17,750 bases of DNA from Pseudomonadota bacterium. GTDB lineage: Bacteria > Pseudomonadota > Alphaproteobacteria > Rhizobiales > Hyphomicrobiaceae. Location: assembly GCA_023410905.1 (NCBI GenBank), contig JAEYPL010000051.1, positions 1 through 17,750 on the forward strand. Reading direction: 5' to 3'. The notes under the pieces were generated by a model. That model ran no database searches. It had not been told where the DNA came from and was given only the letters and a program-made list of their open reading frames with translations. The translations under genes and the position numbers were made by a program. Shown here piece after piece: positions 1-7,059 of the stretch (position 1 is the stretch's first letter; each line of letters starts with the position of its first letter).

Positions 1-417
1 TTCCAGGAGATCGCGCGTCGCGTCGGGCTCGATGCGTATCGCGGGTGGCTCGCCAAGCTCGACTATGGCAATCGTGAAGTCGGCCAGATCGTCGATCGCT
101 TCTGGCTCGAAGGACCGCTGACGATCAGTGCGATTGAACAGGCGCGCTTTCTCGCACGGCTCGCCGATGGTGCCCTGCCGATGAGCGCGCGGTCACAGGC
201 GATCGTGCGCGACATCATCCGCATCGAGGAGAAGGATGGCCGCACGCTCTTCGCCAAGACCGGATGGGACGGCAAGATCGGCTGGTGGGCGGGTTGGGTC
301 GAGCGGGGCGAACGGAAGACCGCTTTCGCGCTCAATATGGATATGAGCCGGATCGAGGATGCGCCGAAGCGCATCGGCTTCGGCAAGGAGCTGCTGGCGC
401 ATCTCGGGGTTTACTAG
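1..417 (+). CDS. Class D (OXA-type) beta-lactamase, C-terminal part, cut by the window edge
   Basis: Frame 1 is open from the first base to TAG at 415-417, giving the last 138 residues; the N-terminus, with the signal peptide and the catalytic SxxK motif, lies outside the window. Family hallmarks seen: YGN (residues 22-24 of the fragment), the FWLEGPL segment (34-40) that carries the omega-loop tryptophan, AKTGW with the KTG triad at 86-88, and GWWAGWVE (94-101). In the class D family the YGN and KTG boxes line the active site of a periplasmic serine hydrolase whose active-site lysine is carboxylated. The known role is beta-lactam hydrolysis; the actual spectrum cannot be read here. The same penicillin-recognising fold occurs in BlaR-type sensor domains, but the fragment ends soon after KTG as an ordinary OXA enzyme does. 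No hairpin terminator was seen after the stop, so read-through into the next + strand gene, 78 bp on, is possible. Confidence 0.85.
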   Translation, partial: FQEIARRVGLDAYRGWLAKLDYGNREVGQIVDRFWLEGPLTISAIEQARFLARLADGALPMSARSQAIVRDIIRIEEKDGRTLFAKTGWDGKIGWWAGWVERGERKTAFALNMDMSRIEDAPKRIGFGKELLAHLGVY

Positions 418-495
418 GCCAACAAACCCGCCGATGGCCAATCCGGGCGCCCTCGGCTATGACAGCACCCGATGAAGTGAGCGCAGGATACCCAA

Positions 496-1407
496 ATGGC
501 CGAAGAGCTGCCTTTTCGCAAAGAGATCAAATTCGCGTATGGCGAGGCGAAGGAGCTGGCTCCGGGCATCGTGCGCATAGTCGCGAACAATCCGAGCGCT
601 TTCACCTACAAGGGCACCAACACCTATATTGTGGGCAAGGGGCGCGATGTTTTTCTGATCGACCCGGGTCCAGCGGACAGCGCGCATCTCGACGCGATCC
701 TCGCGGCGCTCGCGGGGCGCAAGCTCACGCATATTGTCATCACGCACACGCATCACGATCACGTTGACGGCCTTCCGGCTCTGCAGGAGCGGACAGGAGC
801 GCCGACAGCCGGTTTCGGACGCACGGTTGCGCGCCCCGGCCTGACGCGTGCGAGCCCCGCAGGCGGCGAGTACGTCGAGAACGATTACAAGCCGGATGTC
901 GTGCTGAAGGACGGCGATCGGCTCGAAGGCCAGGACTTCGCGCTGCAGGCGCTCCACACGCCGGGGCACGCGCCGGACCATCTCTGCTTCGCGCTCGAAG
1001 GGACCAAGCTGTTCTTCTCCGGCGATCACGTGATGGGCTGGAATACGAGCGTTGTGGCGCCGCCCGAAGGCAGTATGAGTGCCTATCTCGGCGCCATGGA
1101 GCGGCTGCTCAAGCGCGATGACGAGATCTATTTCCCGGGGCACGGTGGCCGTGTCTACGAGCCGCAGCGTCTGGTGAAGGCATATATCCTGCACCGGCGG
1201 ATGCGCGAGCAGTCCATCCTCGACTGTGTGCGGAATGGACAGACGACGATCCCCGAGATCGTGGCGGCGATCTATCGCGGAATCGACCCGCGCCTCGTCA
1301 AGGCGGCGTCGCTCTCTGTCGCCGCCCACATCGAGCACCTCGTCGAGCGAGGTCAGCTCATTTGCGAGGGGCCTGTTTTGGACCCGGTGCGCCTTTCTGT
1401 CCCCTAG
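496..1407 (+). CDS. MBL-fold metallo-hydrolase, LACTB2-like
   Basis: A 303-residue protein. The metal-binding motif HTHHDH is at residues 84-89, followed by H158 in HTPGH, D177 in SGDH and H216 in PGHGG, so a complete two-metal MBL site is present. The last 80 or so residues look like the winged-helix tail of the LACTB2/RNase-like subgroup (hydrophobic helices with ILDCVRNG and TTIPEIVAAIY). No signal peptide is visible, which suggests a cytoplasmic enzyme. Family members include endoribonucleases and thioesterase-like hydrolases; the substrate is not predictable from the sequence. It is not a classic secreted metallo-beta-lactamase despite following an OXA gene. The ATG at 496 has an AGGA-like ribosome site at about 487-490. 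The 3' end overlaps the convergent DUF1499 gene by 50 bp. Confidence 0.9.
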   Translation: MAEELPFRKEIKFAYGEAKELAPGIVRIVANNPSAFTYKGTNTYIVGKGRDVFLIDPGPADSAHLDAILAALAGRKLTHIVITHTHHDHVDGLPALQERTGAPTAGFGRTVARPGLTRASPAGGEYVENDYKPDVVLKDGDRLEGQDFALQALHTPGHAPDHLCFALEGTKLFFSGDHVMGWNTSVVAPPEGSMSAYLGAMERLLKRDDEIYFPGHGGRVYEPQRLVKAYILHRRMREQSILDCVRNGQTTIPEIVAAIYRGIDPRLVKAASLSVAAHIEHLVERGQLICEGPVLDPVRLSVP

Positions 1408-2233
1408 GCGGCACCTTCGTTCCTTTTGCCTTGGCCTTGCCGCGCGGCGCGACGGCGGCCGGCACCGAGGCCTCGAGGCGGGCCTGCAGCTCGGTGTAGA
1501 ATTCCTTGATGCGGCTCGCATTGCGGCCGAAGTCGTGGCCCCCGTAGCGCGATAGTGAGCGCATATCCACGCGTGTCGTCCCGCCGTCGCTCTCCACCCT
1601 GATGACGACATCGTCGACGAAACCCAGGATCAGCGTGCGGCTCTCCGCTTCGACATGTCCCGCACTCCCGTCCTCCTGCGGCCGCTCCTCGGCGATGATG
1701 CGCCACTTGAGGCGCCGCACGGCTTCGCCGACGGCGTCGAACACCTCTTCAGCAGGGCGTTCGAGGATCATCGGGCGTAGCTCGGGGTAGTGCAGTTCCT
1801 GCAGCTCCGCCAGAGCCTCGCCCTTGTAGACGACCGAATTGGCGGCTTTTGGTCGGTCGCGGGCGAGCGTGGCGAACTCCGGCGGGTGCTCGGTGTCCGT
1901 GGTCACGTCCGTCATCGGCGCCGTCTTGAGATAGAAGGGCACGACGCTGGCCGGCCATGCGAAAATCGCAAGGCTGACAGCGACGCCGGCTACGGCGCTC
2001 CAGGCGCCGGCCGCACCTTTGCGCCAGATCACGACGCTTGCCGCGAGCCCGCTGATGAGGGCGAGGCCCGCGCCGACAAAGCCGGTGAGCACGAGGCCGA
2101 TACCGAGCGGTGTCGCTATTTTCCCGAGGCGGTGCAGGACCAGTGCAACGAGGATCACGGTCGCGCTGAACAAGGCGAGCCGCCGCGCCCAGGTCGCGAG
2201 CTTCGTGCGGGGCAATGAGACGGCCAGTGTCAT
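1358..2233 (-). CDS. DUF1499 family membrane protein
   Basis: A 291-residue protein read from ATG at 2233 to TGA at 1358. Three hydrophobic stretches fill the first 100 residues (about 15-35, 40-65 and 78-100), then a soluble domain of about 150 residues. That domain carries the C-terminal DUF1499 signature: a VDMRS-type strand, then SRYGGHDFG, then NASRIKEFY. The last 35 residues are a low-complexity tail rich in Lys, Pro, Gly and Ala. Function of the family is unknown; topology suggests an inner-membrane anchor with the DUF1499 domain on one face. The tail is the part encoded in the overlap with the convergent MBL gene, which may explain why it tolerates odd composition. Divergent from the aminotransferase gene. 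Confidence 0.85.
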   Translation of the reverse strand: MTLAVSLPRTKLATWARRLALFSATVILVALVLHRLGKIATPLGIGLVLTGFVGAGLALISGLAASVVIWRKGAAGAWSAVAGVAVSLAIFAWPASVVPFYLKTAPMTDVTTDTEHPPEFATLARDRPKAANSVVYKGEALAELQELHYPELRPMILERPAEEVFDAVGEAVRRLKWRIIAEERPQEDGSAGHVEAESRTLILGFVDDVVIRVESDGGTTRVDMRSLSRYGGHDFGRNASRIKEFYTELQARLEASVPAAVAPRGKAKAKGTKVPPRGQKGAPGPKQAPRK

Positions 2234-2295
2234 GGCGGTTGCAGATCGTCCCTGATGACTGCACGAAGGCTGTGCGCCCGGTCGGTTCTTTGGCT

Positions 2296-2324
2296 TTGTC
2301 AGGCTCTGGTGTCCGCGCTACTCA
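2296..2324 (+). promoter_or_regulatory. Possible sigma-70 promoter for the aminotransferase gene
   Basis: TTGTCA (2296-2301) is followed after 17 bp by TACTCA (2319-2324), 38 bp before the aminotransferase ATG. The -35 box is good (5 of 6 to TTGACA); the -10 box is weak. It lies in the 128-bp divergent spacer between the DUF1499 and aminotransferase genes. Inferred from motif and position only. Confidence 0.3.
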
Positions 2325-2361
2325 TAGTCGGGCTTCCCGTCAAGAACAGGACATACGTGCA

Positions 2362-3747
2362 ATGGCCACGCTTACCAATTTTGCCGCTCGCGACGTCGAG
2401 ACGGTTCTGCATCCAGCGACCAACCTCGCGACGCACAGGACTTCCGGGCCGATGATGCTCGAGCGTGCCGAGGGTATTCATGTCTATGATTCCTCGGGCA
2501 AAGAATACATCGAAGGCCTGGCGGGTCTCTGGTGCACGGGGCTCGGCTACGGCAATACCGAGCTGGTCGAGGCAGCGGCCGAGCAGATGCGGAAGCTGTC
2601 GTTCACGCACCTTTTTGGCGGGCGCAGTCATGAGCCGGCCGTTCAGCTCGCCGAAAAGATCAAGGAAATCGCGCCCTGCCCGACGTCCAAGGTGTTCTTC
2701 ACCAGCTCGGGCAGCGAGGCCAACGACTCGCAGATCAAGCTCCAGTGGTACTACAACAATGCCATCGGCAAGCCGAACAAGAAGAAGATCATCTCGCGGA
2801 TGCACGCCTACCACGGCGTGACGATCGCGGCCGGCAGCTTGACCGGACTTCCGATCTTCCATGCCGATTTCGATCTTCCGATCGACCGCATCCTGCACAC
2901 CGACAAGCCGCATTACTATCGCTTCGGCAAGGAGGGTGAGAGCGAGGAGGAGTTCGCATCGCGGCTCGCGGGCAAGCTCGAAGCGTTGATCGAGCGCGAA
3001 GGGCCTGAGACGATCGCGGCCTTCATTGCCGAGCCTGTCATGGGCGCGGGTGGCGTGATCGTGCCGCCGAAGACGTACTTCGAGAAGGTCCAGGCGATCC
3101 TGCGCCACTACGACATCGCCTTTATTGCCGACGAGGTGATCTGCGGCTTTGCGCGTACGGGCAATATGTTCGGGACGCAGACGTTCAAAATGCAGCCCGA
3201 TACCATCTCGATGGCCAAGGCGATCACTTCGGCCTACATGCCGCTCGGCGCGATCACCGTGCCCGAGCACGTCTATCAGGCCATGATCGACGAGAGCAAA
3301 AAGCTCGGCGTATTCGCGCACGGCTTCACGTATTCGGGCCATCCGGTGGCCTCGGCTGTGGCGGTCAAGACGCTCGAAATCTACGAGCGCATCGACATCG
3401 TGGGGCACGTGCGCAAGGTCGCGCCGACCTTCATGAAGCGCTTGAAGGAACTCGATGCGCACCCGCTCGTCGGCGAGACGCGTGGTGTCGGCCTCATCGG
3501 CGGCATCGAACTCGTGAAAGACAAGAAGAGCAAAGCGTCGTTCGATCCGCGCCAGGGCGTCGGTGCGAAGGTGAACATCTTCGCTCAGGAAGAAGGGCTG
3601 ATCTCGCGTTCGATCGCCGGCGATACGCTCGCGCTCTGCCCGCCGCTTGTCATCAACGTCGAGCAGATCAACACGATGTTCGACCGCATGGCGCGGGCCC
3701 TCGATCGCGGCCTCGACTGGGCACGCAAGGAAGGCATCGTGAGCTGA
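2362..3747 (+). CDS. Class III PLP-dependent omega-aminotransferase (omega-amino acid or diamine:pyruvate type)
   Basis: 461 residues from the ATG at 2362, which has ACAGGA at 2346-2351. The frame is open back to 2215, but that longer start would overlap the divergent DUF1499 start, and the conserved protein begins near MATLTNF. Class III signatures: SSGSEAND (115-122) binding the cofactor phosphate, YHG (150-152) stacking on the ring, D257 in IADEVICGF pairing with the pyridine nitrogen, and K286 in SMAKAITS forming the Schiff base. AGLWC near the N-terminus and HGFTYSGHP near residue 320 are typical of the subgroup with Pseudomonas SpuC (putrescine/polyamine-pyruvate) and beta-alanine:pyruvate enzymes. 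It should move an amino group from an omega-amino acid or diamine to pyruvate in the cytoplasm; the exact donor is not decidable. It stands alone, without a neighbouring aldehyde dehydrogenase or transporter. Confidence 0.9.
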   Translation: MATLTNFAARDVETVLHPATNLATHRTSGPMMLERAEGIHVYDSSGKEYIEGLAGLWCTGLGYGNTELVEAAAEQMRKLSFTHLFGGRSHEPAVQLAEKIKEIAPCPTSKVFFTSSGSEANDSQIKLQWYYNNAIGKPNKKKIISRMHAYHGVTIAAGSLTGLPIFHADFDLPIDRILHTDKPHYYRFGKEGESEEEFASRLAGKLEALIEREGPETIAAFIAEPVMGAGGVIVPPKTYFEKVQAILRHYDIAFIADEVICGFARTGNMFGTQTFKMQPDTISMAKAITSAYMPLGAITVPEHVYQAMIDESKKLGVFAHGFTYSGHPVASAVAVKTLEIYERIDIVGHVRKVAPTFMKRLKELDAHPLVGETRGVGLIGGIELVKDKKSKASFDPRQGVGAKVNIFAQEEGLISRSIAGDTLALCPPLVINVEQINTMFDRMARALDRGLDWARKEGIVS

Positions 3748-3755
3748 AACCGTCT

Positions 3756-3780
3756 TGGCCGGCGCATATAGCGCCGGCCA
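3756..3780. terminator. Perfect hairpin between convergent genes, likely bidirectional terminator
   Basis: TGGCCGGCGC (3756-3765) and GCGCCGGCCA (3771-3780) form a perfect 10-bp GC-rich stem with the loop ATATA. It fills most of the 46-bp gap between the ends of the aminotransferase and PcaC-like genes. Neither side has a clear T tract, so termination efficiency is uncertain. Confidence 0.55.
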
Positions 3781-3793
3781 TTGCCGCCGGCGT

Positions 3794-4189
3794 TCAGCCC
3801 TTCGGCTTCGTCAGCCCGCGCTCGGCCAGAACCTCCTCGGCGACCTTGAAGGCCTCGATGGTCGCCGGGATGCCGCAGTACGCGACGGTCTGGTAGAGCA
3901 CTTCCTGGATTTCTTCGACCGTACAGCCGTTGTTGATCGCCGAGTTCACGTGAAGGCGCAGCTCGGCGGGCTTGCCCATGGCGGTTAGCATGGCCATGCA
4001 GAGCATGCTGCGCACCTTCCGGGGCAGGCCGGGCCGCGCCCAGATGTCGCCGAAGGCATAGGTCTCGGAAAACTCTCTCAACGGTCTGTTGAAGTCGTTG
4101 GTCGATGCGTCGCGCCGTTCGAGATATGCGGCGCCAATGACTTCCCCCAGAATTTCCCGCCCGCGTTTGCGCTGATCCTCGATATCCAT
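3794..4189 (-). CDS. Carboxymuconolactone decarboxylase family protein, PcaC-like
   Basis: 131 residues from the ATG at 4189, chosen because GGGGA lies 6 bases upstream and the conserved fold begins here; the open frame extends to 4447 but that stretch is not conserved-looking. The sequence resembles PcaC along its length: FSETYAFGDIWARPGL (40-55), KVRSMLCMAML (58-68), ELRLHVNSAINNG (76-88) and EEIQEVLYQTVAYCGIP (92-108). PcaC-type enzymes decarboxylate 4-carboxymuconolactone in the protocatechuate branch of the beta-ketoadipate pathway, but many relatives have other or unknown roles and AhpD-like relatives are peroxidase partners. The AhpD-type CxxC is absent here (only isolated C64, C89 and C105). 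No other pca gene is nearby, so the pathway assignment is tentative. Divergent from the PBP1A gene. Confidence 0.8.
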   Translation of the reverse strand: MDIEDQRKRGREILGEVIGAAYLERRDASTNDFNRPLREFSETYAFGDIWARPGLPRKVRSMLCMAMLTAMGKPAELRLHVNSAINNGCTVEEIQEVLYQTVAYCGIPATIEAFKVAEEVLAERGLTKPKG

Positions 4190-4364
4190 GGTGTTTCCCC
4201 ATTCTGTTTGTCTGTTCAGAAGGGCTGACTGTCGGCCCGTGGGGCGATCGGCGCAAGCTCGTGACGGTAGATCGTACAGCGGCGGATTAACCACGCTGCA
4301 CGCGGAAACGCCGTATATACAAACAGCCTCGTGGACATTCACACGGCTGTGACCCGCTAATGAC

Positions 4365-4376
4365 ACAATCGATTGT
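4365..4376. promoter_or_regulatory. Perfect 12-bp palindrome in divergent spacer, possible operator
   Basis: ACAATCGATTGT is its own reverse complement. It sits 175 bp upstream of the PcaC-like start and 91 bp upstream of the PBP1A start, in the 278-bp spacer 4190-4467. The same spacer holds TCACA-CGGC-TGTGA (4339-4352), GTATATAC (4313-4320) and GGGTCT-AGAC-AGACCC (4422-4437). No regulator gene is adjacent and no convincing -35/-10 pair was found on either strand. Confidence 0.3.
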
Positions 4377-4467
4377 AACCTCTGGATGAAACCGGGGGCG
4401 CGCTTGCTTCTCCCGGCATCGGGGTCTAGACAGACCCATCCGTGCACGACCGGATTAGTTGAGCTAG

Positions 4468-7053
4468 ATGAGACCGCCCCCGATATTGCCCCCAGTGGAG
4501 CGCAAGCCTAAGCGGCGGCGCCGCAGCTTGCTGCTGAGCCTCCTCGGGTTCTCGTTCGCCTCGGGCATGTTCCTCTTTCTGATCGGCGCGGCGGTCGGCG
4601 GCTACTTCCTCTGGCAGGCCTCGAACGATCTGCCGAGCTACGACAGCCTCGCCAAGTATGAGCCACCGGTAATGACGCGCATCCATGCGCACAACGGTGC
4701 CCTCATTTCCGAGTACGCGCACGAGCGGCGCATATTTGTGCCGATCAACACCGTGCCGAAGCAGCTGATTGCGGCCTATCTCTCCGCTGAGGATAAGCGC
4801 TTCTTCGAGCACGGTGGCCTCGATTTCTTCGGTATGGCGCGCGCCGGATCCCGCTATGTCATGGACAAGGTCCAGGGGCGCCGTCGGCGTGCGGAAGGCG
4901 CCTCGACGATTACGCAGCAGGTTGCCAAGAACTTCCTGTTGACGAGCGAGCGCACGGCCGATCGCAAGCTCAAGGAAGCCATCCTCGCAGTGAGGATCGA
5001 GAGCGCGTACTCGAAGGAGAAAATCCTCGAGCTCTACCTCAATCAGATCTATCTCGGCCTGAATACGTTCGGCGTCGCCGCGGCATCGCTGACGTACTTC
5101 AACAAGGAGCTGAAGGATCTGACGCTCGAGGAGATGGCGTACCTTGCGGCGCTGCCCAAGGGTCCGAACAACTACCATCCCTTCCGCAGGGAGAAGGAAG
5201 CTGTCGCCCGCCGCAATGCCATCCTGGGGCTGATGGCCGAGAACGGCTACATCACCGAGCAGGAAGCCAAAGCAGCGTCGGCGAAGCCGCTCATCGTCAA
5301 CATCCGACCCTTCGGCGTGCAGACACACGCGGCGGATTATTTTGCCGAAGAAGTACGGCGCACGCTGATTGCGCAGTTCGGTGACGAGAAGCTCTATCAG
5401 GGAGGCCTCTCCGTTCGCACGACGCTGTCGCCGCGCTATCAGATGCTCGCCCGGCGCGCGCTCGTCGAGGGGCTGGTGGCCTTCGATCGCAAGCAAGGCT
5501 GGCGCGGGCCCGTCGAGAAAATCGCCGTCACCGGCGATTGGGGCACGCCGCTTGGCGCCATAGAAGCCCCCGGCGACATTCAGCCGTGGCGTCTCGGCGT
5601 CGTGCTCAAGATCGAGCGGGAGAAGGCAACGGTCGGGTTGCGCCCGGCGCGCCAGCAGGACGGCAGCCTTGTCGCCGACCGCGAGGCCGTCGAGGTTCCT
5701 TACGACGAGATCAAGTGGGCGAACCGCAAGCCGGGCAAGCAGCCGGGCGCGGGCGACGTGCTGAACGTTGGCGACGTGATCTACGTTTCGCCGAAAAACC
5801 ATGACGAGCCGCAGGGCGTGTGGTCGCTCATGCAGATCCCTGAGATCGGCGGCGGCATCGTGGTGATGGATCCGCATACGGGCCGTGTGCTTGCGAGCGT
5901 CGGCGGCTTCTCGTTCGCGCTGAGCCAGTTCGATCGTGCCGCGCAGGCGCGTCGACAGCCGGGTTCGTCGTTCAAGCCGTTCGTTTATGCGGCCGCACTC
6001 GACAATGGCTACAAGCCGACGAGCGTCGTGCTCGATGCGCCGATCACCATCGAGCAGGGCGCCGGCCTCGACGTGTGGCGGCCCAAGAATTACAGCGGGC
6101 AATTCTACGGCCCGACGCCGCTGCGTGTCGGCATCGAGCATTCGCGCAACCTGATGACGGTGCGGCTCGCCCAGGACATGGGTATGCCACTCGTCGGCGA
6201 GTATTCGCGCCGCTTCGGCATCTATGACGAGCTGACGCCGGTGCTCTCCATGGCCCTCGGCGCCGGCGAGACGACGCTGCTGCGCATGACCGCCGCCTAC
6301 GCGATGGTGGCCAACGGCGGCAGGCAGGTGCGGCCGACGTATATCGACCGTATTCAAGATCGCTGGGGCCGCGCGGTCTGGCGCCATGACGATCGCGATT
6401 GCCAGGAGTGCCGGCAGGCAATCTGGAATGGTCAGGGGGAGCCTGAGATCAATGACGACCGCCGTCAGATCATCGACCCACATACGGCCTATCAGATCAC
6501 GTCGATGATGGAGGGTGTCGTACAGCGTGGTACGGCGACATCGCTCCGCTCGATCGGCAAGCCGCTCGCAGGCAAGACCGGCACTACCAACGACGCCAAG
6601 GATGCGTGGTTCATCGGATTCTCGCCGGACCTCGTCGTCGGTGTGTTCGTCGGCTACGACATTCCGAAGCCCATGGGCAAAGAGGCGACCGGTGGCGCAA
6701 TCGCGGTGCCGATCTTCGGCTCGTTCATGAAGATGGCGCTCGCCGACAAGCCCGCTACGCCCTTCCGCATTCCGCCCGGCATCAAGCTCGTGCGCGTGAA
6801 CCCGTCGACGGGACTGCGCGTCCAGGGCGGCGATACGCGCAGTGTGCTCGAGGCCTTCAAGCCCGATGAAGAGCCGGACGATCCCTATTCGATCATCGGC
6901 TTCACGGACGAGACCGGCGGTTTCTCGCAGCCGCAGTCCGATCAGGACGGAAGGGAGCCCTCAGGCGGTGGCTGGGCGCCGCGCACCGAGCGCAGCGGTG
7001 GTGGACGCGGCGAGGATGCGCGCGCACTCACGCGCGGCCGCGGTTTGTGGTGA
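4468..7053 (+). CDS. Penicillin-binding protein 1A-type, bifunctional transglycosylase/transpeptidase
   Basis: 861 residues, in the range usual for alphaproteobacterial PBP1A. A short cytoplasmic N-terminus with a basic patch (KPKRRRRS) leads to one membrane helix (about 23-48). The GT51 glycosyltransferase domain follows, with catalytic E108 in AEDKRFFEHGG, EGASTITQQ (143-151) and ELYLNQIYLG. A linker/OB-like region (about 290-460) precedes the transpeptidase domain with S500-x-x-K503 (PGSSFKP), S559-R-N561 and K703-T-G705 (AGKTGTT). All catalytic residues are present, so it should polymerise lipid II and cross-link peptidoglycan in the periplasm. C645 and C648 form a CxxC just before the KTG region. 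The last 50 residues are a hydrophilic tail rich in Gly, Arg, Asp and Pro. The start ATG has only a weak ribosome site; the next Met lies inside the membrane helix. It ends 6 bp before a convergent gene. Confidence 0.95.
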   Translation: MRPPPILPPVERKPKRRRRSLLLSLLGFSFASGMFLFLIGAAVGGYFLWQASNDLPSYDSLAKYEPPVMTRIHAHNGALISEYAHERRIFVPINTVPKQLIAAYLSAEDKRFFEHGGLDFFGMARAGSRYVMDKVQGRRRRAEGASTITQQVAKNFLLTSERTADRKLKEAILAVRIESAYSKEKILELYLNQIYLGLNTFGVAAASLTYFNKELKDLTLEEMAYLAALPKGPNNYHPFRREKEAVARRNAILGLMAENGYITEQEAKAASAKPLIVNIRPFGVQTHAADYFAEEVRRTLIAQFGDEKLYQGGLSVRTTLSPRYQMLARRALVEGLVAFDRKQGWRGPVEKIAVTGDWGTPLGAIEAPGDIQPWRLGVVLKIEREKATVGLRPARQQDGSLVADREAVEVPYDEIKWANRKPGKQPGAGDVLNVGDVIYVSPKNHDEPQGVWSLMQIPEIGGGIVVMDPHTGRVLASVGGFSFALSQFDRAAQARRQPGSSFKPFVYAAALDNGYKPTSVVLDAPITIEQGAGLDVWRPKNYSGQFYGPTPLRVGIEHSRNLMTVRLAQDMGMPLVGEYSRRFGIYDELTPVLSMALGAGETTLLRMTAAYAMVANGGRQVRPTYIDRIQDRWGRAVWRHDDRDCQECRQAIWNGQGEPEINDDRRQIIDPHTAYQITSMMEGVVQRGTATSLRSIGKPLAGKTGTTNDAKDAWFIGFSPDLVVGVFVGYDIPKPMGKEATGGAIAVPIFGSFMKMALADKPATPFRIPPGIKLVRVNPSTGLRVQGGDTRSVLEAFKPDEEPDDPYSIIGFTDETGGFSQPQSDQDGREPSGGGWAPRTERSGGGRGEDARALTRGRGLW

Positions 7054-7059
7054 GCGCCC

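Noticed and set aside
496..1407. Reading the MBL-fold gene as a secreted metallo-beta-lactamase
   Set aside because: There is no signal peptide, and the winged-helix-like C-terminus and overall layout fit LACTB2-like hydrolases instead.
457..1611. 384-codon minus-strand frame across the MBL gene
   Set aside because: Opposes the MBL gene with its intact metal-binding motifs; composition typical of an antisense shadow.
2215..2361. 49-codon N-terminal extension of the aminotransferase frame
   Set aside because: It would overlap the divergent DUF1499 start, has no conserved-looking sequence, and the ATG at 2362 has a ribosome site.
4426..6483. 685-codon open frame on the minus strand opposite the PBP1A gene
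   Set aside because: It is a shadow produced by strong G/C third-position bias. The + strand frame has all PBP1A domains and catalytic motifs; the antisense frame shows only Arg/Ala/His-rich sequence.
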